Source: Clostridia bacterium
Lineage (GTDB): Bacteria; Bacillota; Clostridia; Peptostreptococcales; JAAYPU01
Assembly: GCA_016278615.1 (NCBI GenBank)
Contig: JADQBM010000051.1
Location: 1-38,242, forward strand
DNA: 38,242 bases
Direction of reading: 5' to 3'
This document shows, one piece after another, positions 9,104-17,363 of this stretch; positions within the stretch are counted from its first letter, which is position 1, and every line of letters begins with the position of its first letter. Made by a program: the position numbers and the translations under genes. A model generated the notes under the pieces. It did not search any database. It saw only the letters and a program-made list of their open reading frames with translations, and was not told the DNA's origin.

Positions 9104-10006
9104 CTATCTTTTCTGTTTTCTTTTTTTCTCTTTATACATGTAAGTATCTACTTCTTCAATAATATCATATAAAGTTTTGGATGAATCCGGCTTATGTAAA
9201 ACCGTTCCTAAGCTTACAGAAATGTCATAGGGCTTTTTCAATTTGTTTTTTTTCATTTCTAAATTTTGTTGAAGCCTATTTCTTATCATTGCTTGATCAT
9301 TATCACCCTCATCCACATCTACAGCTAAGATAATGAACTCATCTCCTGCATACCGAGCAAGAATATCCGATTCTCTGAAACTTTCTTTTAACACACCCGC
9401 AAACTCTTTTAGTACAAGATCTCCTTCAGGATGCCCATAATTATCGTTAATCAGTTTTAAATCATCCAAATCACAGAAAACAAAAAAAATGTTAATGTTT
9501 TTTCTTCTTGCAATTTTCATCTGATGTTCAGCCAAATTCATAAAGGCACGCCTATTAAAAAGTCCTGTCAAGTCATCTAATAATGCTAATTGTTTTAAAG
9601 CTACAAGCATATTGAATCGTTCTATTGAGTAATAGATGGATCGAATTAAAGAATTCATATCGAATTTGCCCTTAACTAAATAATCCTGGGCACCATATTT
9701 TATGGTATCATAGGATAATTTGAAATCATCAATCCCAGATAAAACGATAACCGGTATGTCCGGGAAATATTGACACATTAGTTCTAATGTACCTAAGCCA
9801 ATGCTATCAGGCAAATTCAGATCCAGCAATACAATATCAAAATATTTATCAGACAAGGCAATGGCTGCCTTTAAACTATGAACATGGGTTAATTCAAATT
9901 TGTATTCAACATAATGATACTTAATGGACTTCTCAAGCATATCACGAGTAATATTCGCACTCAAATCACTATCTTCAACTAATAATACCTTTAATACGCC
10001 TTTCAT
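9104..10006 (-). CDS. Response regulator with GGDEF output (REC-GGDEF)
   Basis: Cytoplasmic two-component response regulator (300 aa) predicted to make c-di-GMP when phosphorylated. The receiver domain (~5-125) has the acidic pair in VEDSD, the phospho-acceptor Asp62 in LLDLNLPD and the conserved Lys in VKGKF. A GGDEF domain follows (~140-298); its signature reads AGDEF (ARYAGDEFII), a known variant of the motif that does not by itself mean loss of activity. RESD upstream fits the inhibitory RxxD site. The start has AAGAGGTG seven bases before ATG. No sensor kinase lies next to it, so the partner is unknown. Confidence 0.88.
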   Translation of the reverse strand: MKGVLKVLLVEDSDLSANITRDMLEKSIKYHYVEYKFELTHVHSLKAAIALSDKYFDIVLLDLNLPDSIGLGTLELMCQYFPDIPVIVLSGIDDFKLSYDTIKYGAQDYLVKGKFDMNSLIRSIYYSIERFNMLVALKQLALLDDLTGLFNRRAFMNLAEHQMKIARRKNINIFFVFCDLDDLKLINDNYGHPEGDLVLKEFAGVLKESFRESDILARYAGDEFIILAVDVDEGDNDQAMIRNRLQQNLEMKKNKLKKPYDISVSLGTVLHKPDSSKTLYDIIEEVDTYMYKEKKRKQKR

Positions 10007-10157
10007 AATGCACCTCTTATATTACCGAAATCTTGAATACCTTTAAAAGTAACTCTATTATAACAGATGCGAATAAATGTGCAATAATACCGTATGATTT
10101 TATTAATTAAATATTAATTGTCAGACAAATATATATAAAATACCACAAATTACCCTA

Positions 10158-10197
10158 TAAAAATACATCAGGCAGAGAAATTCTCCGCCTGATGTAT
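10158..10197 (-). terminator. Rho-independent terminator of preTA
   Basis: Long minus-strand hairpin (arms ATACATCAGGC / GCCTGATGTAT with GAGAA/TTCTC inside) followed by TTTTTAT. It starts 13 bases past the preA stop codon. Confidence 0.85.
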
Positions 10198-10210
10198 AAC
10201 TTAATTGCTG

Positions 10211-11464
10211 CTATTCGTATCTGGTCTTTAATAAAACATCGTGGGGTGTTCTGCCTTCTTTGAATTGAACTTCGCCCGGTGTAATACAGTTGTGTACTGG
10301 ACAAACATTCAAGCATAGGTGGCAACCCACACATTGATCATTTATAATTGGCCTTCTGGTTTCTTCATCCCAATCGATTGCTTGATGTGCTGCATCATAA
10401 CAGGATACATAGCACCTTCCGCATCCAATACATGTTTCTGTATCTATGTTAGGGATGATTTTGAAATCTCTATCAAGGTCTTCAGCTGAAATGATATTTG
10501 GAAGTGCAGTTCCAACAAGGTCTTCCACCTTGTTGATGCCTTTTTCTTCCATAAAGTAAGATAATCCACTGATCATATCTTCTACAATTCTATAACCATA
10601 TTGCATTACAGCTGTAGTAACCTGAATGTTATGGCTTCCTACCAGAATATATTCTAAAGCATCTTTCCATGTTTCAATGCCGCCAATACCGCTCATTTGA
10701 ATATTCATTAACTCCGGATGTTGTTTCATCTGAGCAATAAATCTTAAACCGATTGGCTTTACAGCTGCACCAGAATAACCTGAAATGGAGGATTTCCCAT
10801 TAACAACTGGCATGGCTGTCATATGATCAACATCAATATTAGTGATAGATTTAATGGTATTTATAGCAGAAATTCCTTTAGCACCACCTTTTATTGCAGC
10901 GATTGCCGGTATCTCCATGTTCCCGATATTTGGCGTCATCTTTGCAATAACCGGAAGATGTGTTGCGCTAGAAACAGCTTTTGAATACTGACGTACTAAA
11001 TCAGGACTCTGTCCTACATCAGAACCCATAGCATGACTGGTCATCTGAGGACATGAGAAGTTACATTCAATTAAGTCTGCCCCCGCCTGAGTTACTAACT
11101 TGGCAAGCTCTTTCCATTCTTCATCACTACTACCCATTATAGTAGCAACCATGACCTTATCCGGATAATCTTTTTTCAATTTTGCTATTGCTTCAAGATT
11201 CTTTTCCAATGGCTTATCAGAAATCTGCTCCATGTTTTTAAAACCTACCCATGGTGTTCCTTCTTTTACATTGTTATCAAATCTTGGGGAGCATTCATCA
11301 GCAATAAAGATACCAATTGTTTTAAAGAATACACCACCCCAGCCACTTTCAAAAGCTTTTGCGACCATTTCATAATTGCTTCCAACAGGAGAAGAAGATA
11401 GAAAGAAAGGGTTTTCACATTTTACACCTAAATAATTAATTGATAAATCTTTTTTCAATCGCAT
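10211..11464 (-). CDS. preA: NAD-dependent dihydropyrimidine dehydrogenase subunit PreA
   Basis: Catalytic, FMN- and Fe-S-containing subunit of a bacterial dihydropyrimidine dehydrogenase (417 aa), which interconverts uracil/thymine and their dihydro forms. The N-terminal dihydroorotate-dehydrogenase-like TIM barrel (~1-320) has [15 protein letters not shown], which carries the expected active-site cysteine region. The C-terminus holds two 4Fe-4S motifs, [11 protein letters not shown] and [13 protein letters not shown] set the start at the ATG at 11464, one base past the preT stop, with AGAAGGTG upstream; an in-frame GTG 12 bases earlier is the alternative. Co-translated with preT. Confidence 0.92.
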   Translation of the reverse strand: MRLKKDLSINYLGVKCENPFFLSSSPVGSNYEMVAKAFESGWGGVFFKTIGIFIADECSPRFDNNVKEGTPWVGFKNMEQISDKPLEKNLEAIAKLKKDYPDKVMVATIMGSSDEEWKELAKLVTQAGADLIECNFSCPQMTSHAMGSDVGQSPDLVRQYSKAVSSATHLPVIAKMTPNIGNMEIPAIAAIKGGAKGISAINTIKSITNIDVDHMTAMPVVNGKSSISGYSGAAVKPIGLRFIAQMKQHPELMNIQMSGIGGIETWKDALEYILVGSHNIQVTTAVMQYGYRIVEDMISGLSYFMEEKGINKVEDLVGTALPNIISAEDLDRDFKIIPNIDTETCIGCGRCYVSCYDAAHQAIDWDEETRRPIINDQCVGCHLCLNVCPVHNCITPGEVQFKEGRTPHDVLLKTRYE

Positions 11465-11465
11465 A

Positions 11466-12752
11466 TTATTTTGCACCTTCTTTCTTCATAAGATATTCCA
11501 TAATACTGTCTGCTGCGTCTTTTCCTTGAGCCACTGCTTCAACAACAGTTTTTCCACCGTTGACAATATCGCCAGCAGCAAATATGCCTTCAGCATTTGT
11601 AGCGCCTTTTTCAGGATCTGCTTTTATGCATCCAGTACTAATAAGTTCAACACCTGCCACCGCTTTTACATCTTCTGGCGCCTGACCAATTGCAAAAACT
11701 ATTGTGTCTGCTTTCATTTTAAGTTCAGAATAATCATCCGTGCCTTCTGCGATTAATCCTAAGACTTTTCCATTTTCACCCACAACTTCTTTGGGTCGGA
11801 ACTTCGAGAATATATTTATCCCTAAAGACTGAACGTATTCTATTTCAGCAATATTGGCCGGTGCTTCTTCAACTGTTCGTCTATATACAATTGCAACTCT
11901 ATTTGTTCCTATAAGTTTAGCAGTTGCTGCACAATCCATAGCAACGTCACCGCCACCAATGACTAAAACATTGTCACCAGCATTGATTTTTCCATCATTT
12001 GATCTTGCTTTTTCAAGAAAATCAACTGCATTTGTTACGCCATCTAAATTCATACCTGGTATGTCTACCATTTTAGGCTTCCATAAACCAATGCCAATAA
12101 AGAAGGCTTTGAATCCCTGATTTTTAAGTTCATCAATGGTAACATCTTTGCCCACTTTTGTATTGAAAACAAATTCAACACCAAGATCTTTAACTTTTTG
12201 AATATCAAAGTCTACGGTTTGTTGTGGCAATCTAGCAGGAGCAATCCCATAAGTCAGCACGCCACCTGCTTTTTCTCTTTCTTCAAAAATAGTGACTTTA
12301 TATCCTTGTAAAGCAAGTTTTGTTGCACATGACAAGGAAGCAGGTCCTGAACCGATACAAGCAACCTTTTCCTTCGTTGCTTCTGGTGCAGTTAAAATAT
12401 TCATTCCAAAAAGACCTTCTTGGTCCACTGCAAATCTTTGAAGCAAACCTATCTGAATGGGTCTATCTATTCCAGTTCTGCTACATGCTTCTTCACACAA
12501 TCTGTCATAAGGACATACCCTTGCACAAACGCCACCTAATATATTATTCTCTCTGATTGTTTCCGCTGCACCTTTAAAGTTTCTGAATCTAATAGATCGA
12601 ATAAATTTATCTGGTTCTGTTCCCGCGGGGCAACCTTTACTGCAAGGTGCATCATGGCAAAGTGTACATCTGCTAGCTTCTTCGATTGCTGTTCGGATAT
12701 TAAAGCCTTGGACTGCTTCATCCAAATAATCTTTCTTTACTACTTTGCTCAA
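11466..12752 (-). CDS. preT: NAD-dependent dihydropyrimidine dehydrogenase subunit PreT
   Basis: FAD/NAD(P)-binding electron-transfer subunit of the GltD-like family (428 aa), passing electrons between NAD(H) and PreA. The N-terminal part carries the Fe-S cysteines ([19 protein letters not shown] and [17 protein letters not shown]). An FAD-binding [10 protein letters not shown] (~133) and a second dinucleotide fold with [12 protein letters not shown] (~265) follow, and the C-terminal [12 protein letters not shown] motif closes the FAD site. The start has AGGAGG nine bases before ATG. Its own promoter (12814-12843) and a tandem structured motif lie upstream. Confidence 0.92.
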   Translation of the reverse strand: MSKVVKKDYLDEAVQGFNIRTAIEEASRCTLCHDAPCSKGCPAGTEPDKFIRSIRFRNFKGAAETIRENNILGGVCARVCPYDRLCEEACSRTGIDRPIQIGLLQRFAVDQEGLFGMNILTAPEATKEKVACIGSGPASLSCATKLALQGYKVTIFEEREKAGGVLTYGIAPARLPQQTVDFDIQKVKDLGVEFVFNTKVGKDVTIDELKNQGFKAFFIGIGLWKPKMVDIPGMNLDGVTNAVDFLEKARSNDGKINAGDNVLVIGGGDVAMDCAATAKLIGTNRVAIVYRRTVEEAPANIAEIEYVQSLGINIFSKFRPKEVVGENGKVLGLIAEGTDDYSELKMKADTIVFAIGQAPEDVKAVAGVELISTGCIKADPEKGATNAEGIFAAGDIVNGGKTVVEAVAQGKDAADSIMEYLMKKEGAK

Positions 12753-12796
12753 AAGCCATTCCTCCTTTAAATAAATTAATAAAAATAACGGTTATA

Positions 12797-12838
12797 TTAC
12801 AGGAACAAAGAGGATTATAGCATCTCCATTCCCTGTAA
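12797..12838 (-). promoter_or_regulatory. Palindrome around the -10 region of the preT promoter
   Basis: TTCCCTGTAA (12829-12838) and TTACAGGAA (12797-12805) form a 9-bp imperfect inverted repeat that brackets the -10 hexamer. It could be an operator for an unknown repressor or an initial-transcript hairpin. No regulator gene is adjacent. Confidence 0.4.
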
Positions 12839-12843
12839 GTCAA
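12814..12843 (-). promoter_or_regulatory. Sigma-A-type promoter of preTA
   Basis: Minus strand: -35 TTGACT (12838-12843), 18-base spacer, -10 TATAAT (12814-12819). It is the best match to consensus in the ygeY-preT gap and lies about 60 bases before the preT start. Confidence 0.7.
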
Positions 12844-12861
12844 ACATCATCAGGTGCCAAT

Positions 12862-13006
12862 TTATCCGATGACTAAGAATTCTAAGACTCCATCCTCTAC
12901 AGGGTGGAGATAAGAATTCAACAGCCCCTGGATAACGATTTACCCGATGGCTAACAATTCTAGTACTTCAAAGTCTTGGAGAAAGAATTGTAAAGCCCCT
13001 GGATAA
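12862..13006 (-). ncRNA. Tandem pair of structured motifs between ygeY and preT (unassigned)
   Basis: Two adjacent copies (minus strand 13006-12940 and 12935-12862, four bases apart) fold the same way. In each, the closing stem is TTATCC / GG(A or G)TAA. Then come an AGG/ATC internal loop, a GGCT / AG(C or T)C stem, a second internal loop, and a 7-bp stem CAATTCT/AGAATTG in copy 1 or GAATTCT/AGAATTC in copy 2. The C-G to G-C swap and the wobble changes keep pairing intact, while the internal-loop bases are conserved and the apical loops diverge. This looks like a tandem structured RNA. It matches none of the riboswitch consensuses I know (purine, TPP, glycine, THF, guanidine, c-di-GMP, SAM). 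It lies upstream of the preT promoter, so it would be on the ygeY read-through transcript or act as DNA. Confidence 0.45.
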
Positions 13007-13017
13007 GACGACTAAGC

Positions 13018-13033
13018 GCTCAGTGCACTGAGC
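13018..13033. repeat. 16-bp perfect palindrome
   Basis: GCTCAGTGCACTGAGC lies just 5' (minus strand) of the tandem structured motif. It forms the tip of a hairpin whose outer stem TAAGAC/GTCTTA overlaps the TTATCC strand of motif copy 1, so the two folds would exclude each other. Confidence 0.5.
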
Positions 13034-13051
13034 TGAGTCTTACTTGATAAC

Positions 13052-13081
13052 CTTTAGGCGGAGTCAAAACTCCACCTAAAG
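13052..13081 (-). terminator. 13-bp hairpin after ygeY
   Basis: Arms 13052-13064 and 13069-13081 pair over 13 bases with one wobble and a 4-base loop. It begins 25 bases past the ygeY stop. No T run follows on the minus strand, so it may stabilise the 3' end or pause polymerase; efficient intrinsic termination is doubtful. Confidence 0.45.
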
Positions 13082-13105
13082 CCAAGAACTCTGTTTATGG
13101 CGATA

Positions 13106-14431
13106 CTAAAACTCTAAAGCTTTGAATGTATCGGGTCCACCTTCGCTTGATTTAATAAAAATTGCTACATTTCCGGCTATGGATTTTTCTATAAAGTCAG
13201 TCCTTACTTTGTCATAAGGTGTATGTGCTAATTGCTCTTGCATTGCTGAATAGCCAATGGTTGGTTTTCTATCAATTCCAGCGGTTTTACTACCGTCTGT
13301 ACCAAAATCCCAATAGCCGTATTTGACTTCCTGTCCCACTGCCTCTAAAGCTTCAGCACATACTTTGGTGAAGGGATGATCTTTTGGTGTTTTCCATGAA
13401 GTCATATCTTTGGTTGCTTCAATTTCCATTCCTGTATAAGATTTTTCAACCAATGATTTCACAATGACATCTGCTTTAAACTCAGGATCTTTCTTTGCTA
13501 AGTCATCAATGATATCTTGTATTTGTTGTCTTGCAGTCTCTGCTGTTTCACCTGGTACTGTTCTTCTGTCAATAGAAAGCATGCATTTATCTGGAACGAT
13601 AGATAAAGCACCTGGTGAACATTCAATAATATTTAAAGATAAAGATGCCTGCCCTAAATCTTCATCTTTTGGAAGTGAAGGGTACAACTCATCTTTCATT
13701 CTATTTATCAATGGAATGGCTTTATAAATGGAGTTTATACCTAACCAAGGTGCACTCCCATGACTGGTTCTGCCGTATACAGTTGCATAAAATTCAACAC
13801 GACCTCTATGGCCCAAATAAAGCTTTAAACTAGTTGCTTCGGAAGAAACCATTGCATCATAAGTCAAACCCTTTTCTTTAAAAGTATGGTCTATCAAGTA
13901 TGACATTCCCACCATTTCAGCAGGTTCTTCTTGAACAACCCCTGCATACATATAGTTACCTTTAAACTTATATCCCATTTCTCTTAGCTTAAGGAGTACA
14001 GCACCTCCGTATATCTGAAATGCATGTCCCGCCTTAACATCGGATGCGCCTCTACCATGAATACACTCGGTCTTATCTTTTGCTGTCTTATCCTGATTAT
14101 CGATTTCACAAATATCAATTTCTCCGCCATAAGGATCATACCCTTCCCAGTTATTGGGGTCACCTGGAGCAACATGATCCATATGAGAATTGTACATAAT
14201 CGTTGGGCCGTTTTCTTCTCCTTTAATGATGCCAATGATATTACCTTGTGCGTCTCTAAAATATTCATCATAACCTAATTTTTCCATTTCGGCTAAAAGC
14301 AACTCAGTTAAATCGCCTTCTTCTCCACTTATTGCAGGAGTTTGTACCAACTTTTGCGTAAACTTTACTGCATCTTGTTTGTACTGCGCAGCTAACTCAA
14401 CTACTTTGTCAAATATTTCTTGATTTTTCAT
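13106..14431 (-). CDS. ygeY: YgeY family M20 metallohydrolase (selenium-metabolism-linked)
   Basis: Zinc M20 amidohydrolase (441 aa) of the YgeY family, which in other bacteria travels with purine and selenium-dependent catabolism genes; the substrate is not established. Zinc and catalytic motifs are visible: NSHMDHV (~85), HGRGASDVKAG (~125) and VVQEEPAEMVG (~155), plus a C-terminal YGYWDFGTDGSKT region. The true start is the ATG at 14431, with AAAGGAG seven bases before it; the open frame runs 20 codons further upstream without a good site. Upstream is a clear promoter with a ~275-base leader; downstream lie preT and preA, which fits nucleobase degradation. Confidence 0.88.
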   Translation of the reverse strand: MKNQEIFDKVVELAAQYKQDAVKFTQKLVQTPAISGEEGDLTELLLAEMEKLGYDEYFRDAQGNIIGIIKGEENGPTIMYNSHMDHVAPGDPNNWEGYDPYGGEIDICEIDNQDKTAKDKTECIHGRGASDVKAGHAFQIYGGAVLLKLREMGYKFKGNYMYAGVVQEEPAEMVGMSYLIDHTFKEKGLTYDAMVSSEATSLKLYLGHRGRVEFYATVYGRTSHGSAPWLGINSIYKAIPLINRMKDELYPSLPKDEDLGQASLSLNIIECSPGALSIVPDKCMLSIDRRTVPGETAETARQQIQDIIDDLAKKDPEFKADVIVKSLVEKSYTGMEIEATKDMTSWKTPKDHPFTKVCAEALEAVGQEVKYGYWDFGTDGSKTAGIDRKPTIGYSAMQEQLAHTPYDKVRTDFIEKSIAGNVAIFIKSSEGGPDTFKALEF

Positions 14432-14712
14432 TATTCTTACTCCTTTATTGTATATTATTTTGGCACTATGCACCTTAATATATGCTTTCATTGTTATAAC
14501 TCTGCTACAACCAGACCTTTATTGAAACAATCTTCTATTACAGATACTATATGGGCATCTTTTAGGGACAATCTATAAGGCGATTGATTATAAAGAAAAG
14601 CACATTAAAATTTAAGTAGCAATAAATATGCCAAAGCGTACAAATCAGTATTAATGGGCAACGCTACAAATATCAAACTTTATTTTGATTTATTTTTGAA
14701 TCTATATTTTTT
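14432..14712 (-). other. Long 5' leader of ygeY
   Basis: About 275 bases separate the predicted transcription start from the ygeY ATG. Between about 14665 and 14600 (minus strand), GTAGC pairs with GCTAC and encloses a TTGCC / GGCA inner pairing. I do not recognise a known riboswitch and see no terminator hairpin with a T run. The rest of the 14742-14818 stretch holds nothing I can identify. Confidence 0.3.
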
Positions 14713-14741
14713 ATTATAACTTATCTATGCCTATTTTTCAA
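14713..14741 (-). promoter_or_regulatory. Sigma-A-type promoter of ygeY
   Basis: Minus strand: -35 TTGAAA (14736-14741), 17-base spacer, -10 TATAAT (14713-14718). Confidence 0.65.
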
Positions 14742-14818
14742 CACATTTCCGCTCATGATTAAAGAATATCGAGTGATTCAAAATGTAATCGTTTTGATTC
14801 ATTTATTTATCTATGCCC

Positions 14819-15484
14819 TTAATCTTCCCAATAACTGCTCTGAACATCATTTATCTCATAAATCTCCTGTATCACTGCATTGGTATCCGTTCTTTTAACG
14901 ATTTTTAGCACAAATTCGATGTTGAGATAAATCTCATCTGCAGCCTTCTTTTGTTTAATACTAATATGTTTGATAATAATGCGATGGCGAGAAAAAGCAT
15001 TTCCTATTTCACCAATAAGTCCCGGTCTCTCAGCTGCAATAACGTGAAGCACTCTATAGCGTCTAACAAAAATAGAATGTTCTGCAAACCTTAAAATAAT
15101 AAGGGTAAACATAATAATAACAGCAGAAGCAACACCGCCAAGGTAATAACCTGCACCGATAGCTAATCCTATGGCAGCACTGGTCCACAAACTGGCAGCA
15201 GTGGTGAGCCCATGTACAATGTTACCCTGCATGATAATAGTCCCTGCTCCTAAGAAGCCAATACCGCTGACCACTTGCGCTGCTAATCTTGCAGGATCAG
15301 AATCAACGTTTAAATCGGTAAATCCATACTTAGATACCAACATGATTAATGCGGAACCTACTGTAACGATAATATGCGTTCTAAGGCCAGCTGGGCGATT
15401 ATTTAACTCTCTTTCAAGACCAACCAGTCCTCCTATAAATGCGGCAATTAAAAGCCTCAGAACAATTTCAACTTCCGTAATCAT
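14819..15484 (-). CDS. mgtC: MgtC/SapB family membrane protein
   Basis: Inner-membrane protein of the MgtC/SapB family (221 aa). It has about five N-terminal transmembrane helices (~5-140) with the family signature GGLVGLERELNNRPAGLRTH, and a cytosolic ACT-like C-terminal domain (~145-221). MgtC proteins are linked to growth in low Mg2+ and control of ATP synthase in some pathogens; the role here is not known. AGGGGAG precedes ATG. Third gene of an operon, 12 bases after the PrsW-like gene. Confidence 0.85.
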   Translation of the reverse strand: MITEVEIVLRLLIAAFIGGLVGLERELNNRPAGLRTHIIVTVGSALIMLVSKYGFTDLNVDSDPARLAAQVVSGIGFLGAGTIIMQGNIVHGLTTAASLWTSAAIGLAIGAGYYLGGVASAVIIMFTLIILRFAEHSIFVRRYRVLHVIAAERPGLIGEIGNAFSRHRIIIKHISIKQKKAADEIYLNIEFVLKIVKRTDTNAVIQEIYEINDVQSSYWED

Positions 15485-15496
15485 TAATATTCTCCC

Positions 15497-16198
15497 CTAT
15501 TTCTTATATTTGATATCATAAAAATTGTTTTTTGAAAGGGTTCTGTATTCCCCAAGTTTCTTGAGATTGTAAATCCAAAGCGCGATAACAAAAGGAATGA
15601 AGATACCCATTAACCAATTTATTTCGGCCATAAGAATAAAATCAAATATGCCATGCAAAAGGATGGGAACATATAAAGACAACTTATAATATTTCTGACC
15701 TTCTTCTTCTGTTTCGGCATATTTGGCTAAAGATAAATAGTAACCCATGGTCACTCCAAATAACATATGTGCCGGAACCGAAAGAAGCCCTCGAAGTATA
15801 CCCACATAGGGATTTGCACTATATCGAAAAACCACATACATAACATTTTCAACAGTTGCAAAGCCCAAAGCAGAAATAGCACAATAAACAATCCCATCTA
15901 ATTTTTCATTAAAGGCCTTATTATACAAAGCATACTTAACCACAACCAATCTTTTAAAAAATTCTTCCGTAAAGCCTGCAATAACAAAAGATGTAAATGC
16001 AATGGCAAGTAAACCTGTGAAAACATTCATGGCCGAGAGCAAACTTTCAACTAGTATGGTAGGAATAACACTCAAAGCACCCAGTATGAATATTTTTAAC
16101 AATAAACCCAAAGGCTCCCGATCATAGCGATCTGTAAGATAAAGAATTAATGCGAAAGCCACTCCAGGGGCAATGGCAACAAATAAAAGTTTCTCCAT
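15497..16198 (-). CDS. PrsW-family intramembrane metalloprotease
   Basis: Polytopic membrane protease (233 aa) of the PrsW/CAAX-protease-like family. It shows YDREPLGLL near the N-terminus, the EEFFK motif (~81), ATVENVMYV, AHMLFGVTMGYY and HGIFDF, which supply the Glu and His residues thought to bind metal. In Bacillus, PrsW starts the proteolysis of anti-sigma factor RsiW. No anti-sigma factor gene lies nearby, so the substrate is open. I set the start at the ATG at 16198 (AAAGGAG six bases upstream); an earlier in-frame TTG is less likely. It sits between the MBL hydrolase and mgtC in one operon. Confidence 0.82.
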   Translation of the reverse strand: MEKLLFVAIAPGVAFALILYLTDRYDREPLGLLLKIFILGALSVIPTILVESLLSAMNVFTGLLAIAFTSFVIAGFTEEFFKRLVVVKYALYNKAFNEKLDGIVYCAISALGFATVENVMYVVFRYSANPYVGILRGLLSVPAHMLFGVTMGYYLSLAKYAETEEEGQKYYKLSLYVPILLHGIFDFILMAEINWLMGIFIPFVIALWIYNLKKLGEYRTLSKNNFYDIKYKK

Positions 16199-16231
16199 AG
16201 ATGCTCCTTTCAAAAGAGGTTCTTGATCTGC

Positions 16232-16966
16232 TTATAAGGTAATGATCATGTCTTTATGTGCTGTTAAAACAGGACTTCCCCGGAACTCTTCTTGCGCCTG
16301 ATGCTGAAGTTCTTCTATGTTTCCTTCATGGGGAAAATGTGTTATTAAAAGCTCCTTGGCATTGGATATATAAGCAATTCGCCCCGCTTCTCCAGCAGTT
16401 AAATGCCCCTCATTTAGTCCTTTTTGTTGATTAAATAGACTGGTTTCACATATCAGCAAGTCCGTATGGCGTGCAAATTCAGCCAATTCCTCCATCCACC
16501 CTGTATCCCCAGTATATACCATTACTTTCTCATCAACTTCAACTCTCATGGCATGACAGGTTTTTTGATGCTTTGTTTTAAAAAATTTGAAAGAGACACC
16601 CCCAATATTTTGGTCATTCCCTTCTTTAATAGGCTTTGCAATACAAGCTTCCTTGTAATTAAGTGTATGAAATACCGCCTCATCATTATGCCCATAAATT
16701 AGAAGTGCCTCTTGTCTTTTGCCTCTTCTTATCAACAAATCTATTGCATATTGCAATGGGTAGATATCGCTCATATGATCTGCATGATAATGAGATAGTA
16801 CCACAGCATCTAAATCCTCAAAGTTGATATAATTTGCTAAACTGGAAAGAACGCCACTCCCACAGTCCAATAAAATATTCTTTCCTTTGGCAGTTAAAAG
16901 ATACCCTGAACAAGCATCATTCGCCTTGGGGTATGCTGCCCATATACCAAGAACTGTCAGTTTCAT
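16232..16966 (-). CDS. MBL-fold metallohydrolase (YhfI/RNase Z-like)
   Basis: Metallo-beta-lactamase-fold hydrolase (244 aa), related to Bacillus YhfI and to the RNase Z branch. Metal ligands are visible in LSHYHADHMSD (~57-67), YTGDTGW (~152) and LLITHFPH (~207). It lacks the flexible arm of true tRNase Z, so tRNA 3' processing is not supported; a cyclic-nucleotide or phosphodiester substrate is possible. GAGGTGG precedes ATG. First gene of the MBL-prsW-mgtC operon. Confidence 0.8.
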   Translation of the reverse strand: MKLTVLGIWAAYPKANDACSGYLLTAKGKNILLDCGSGVLSSLANYINFEDLDAVVLSHYHADHMSDIYPLQYAIDLLIRRGKRQEALLIYGHNDEAVFHTLNYKEACIAKPIKEGNDQNIGGVSFKFFKTKHQKTCHAMRVEVDEKVMVYTGDTGWMEELAEFARHTDLLICETSLFNQQKGLNEGHLTAGEAGRIAYISNAKELLITHFPHEGNIEELQHQAQEEFRGSPVLTAHKDMIITL

Positions 16967-16982
16967 GAAACCACCTCGTCTT

Positions 16983-17152
16983 GAATTAAGAATTAAATTA
17001 AAAATTAAAAGTTAAGAATTAATGTAGATTTTGAAAAATCGTTTAGCGATTGATTTTTTCATTATTAGTGCTTAATGGAAAGTCTCTTTTTTACTTTATA
17101 GGAATTTTGATCAATCAAAATTCCTTTCCTTAATTCTTAATCCTTAATTTCT
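16983..17152. repeat. AT-rich inverted-repeat-bounded intergenic block
   Basis: The 16967-17363 gap has no gene. AATTAAGAATTAA-type sequence at 16983-17022 is mirrored by TTAATTCTTAATCC at 17130-17150. Between them lie a hairpin around 17035-17062 and a perfect 12-bp-arm palindrome at 17100-17125 (AGGAATTTTGAT / ATCAAAATTCCT). The layout resembles a small non-coding repeat element, but similar AT-rich microsatellites are common in this genome, so this is tentative. Confidence 0.4.
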
Positions 17153-17288
17153 ATTTCATCTTTATATATTTTCCTTTTATTGTATACAAAACTTTGCTTT
17201 AAATCAAATTTGTAACTATTAGTATGTGTAAAAACATTAATATTACCTGATTCCTCACTATCTTTTTAAAAAAGATACTCATAATAGT

Positions 17289-17325
17289 AAAACCTGAGCG
17301 GATAAGTCTTATCCGTTCAGGTTTT
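17289..17325 (-). terminator. Terminator of the M20-yfcC operon
   Basis: A 15-bp stem with one wobble (AACCTGA.CGGATAA / TTATCCG.TCAGGTT, 3-base loop) followed by TTTT on the minus strand. It lies 39 bases past the yfcC-like stop. Confidence 0.8.
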
Positions 17326-17363
17326 ACCTTTATGGTTCAACTATTTTAAATTCTCTGTTTTTC

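Noticed and set aside
9302-9400. Loss of cyclase activity because the motif is AGDEF and not GGDEF
   Set aside because: The AGDEF variant occurs in proteins reported as active; the remaining GGDEF-domain residues look normal, so inactivity is not supported.
12862-13006. Known riboswitch (purine, TPP, glycine, guanidine, THF or c-di-GMP)
   Set aside because: None of the conserved core sequences of these classes could be lined up with the motif; left as unassigned.
14432-14491. Upstream extension of ygeY by 20 codons
   Set aside because: The extension lacks a ribosome binding site, while the ATG at 14431 has AAAGGAG at ideal spacing and matches the family's N-terminus.
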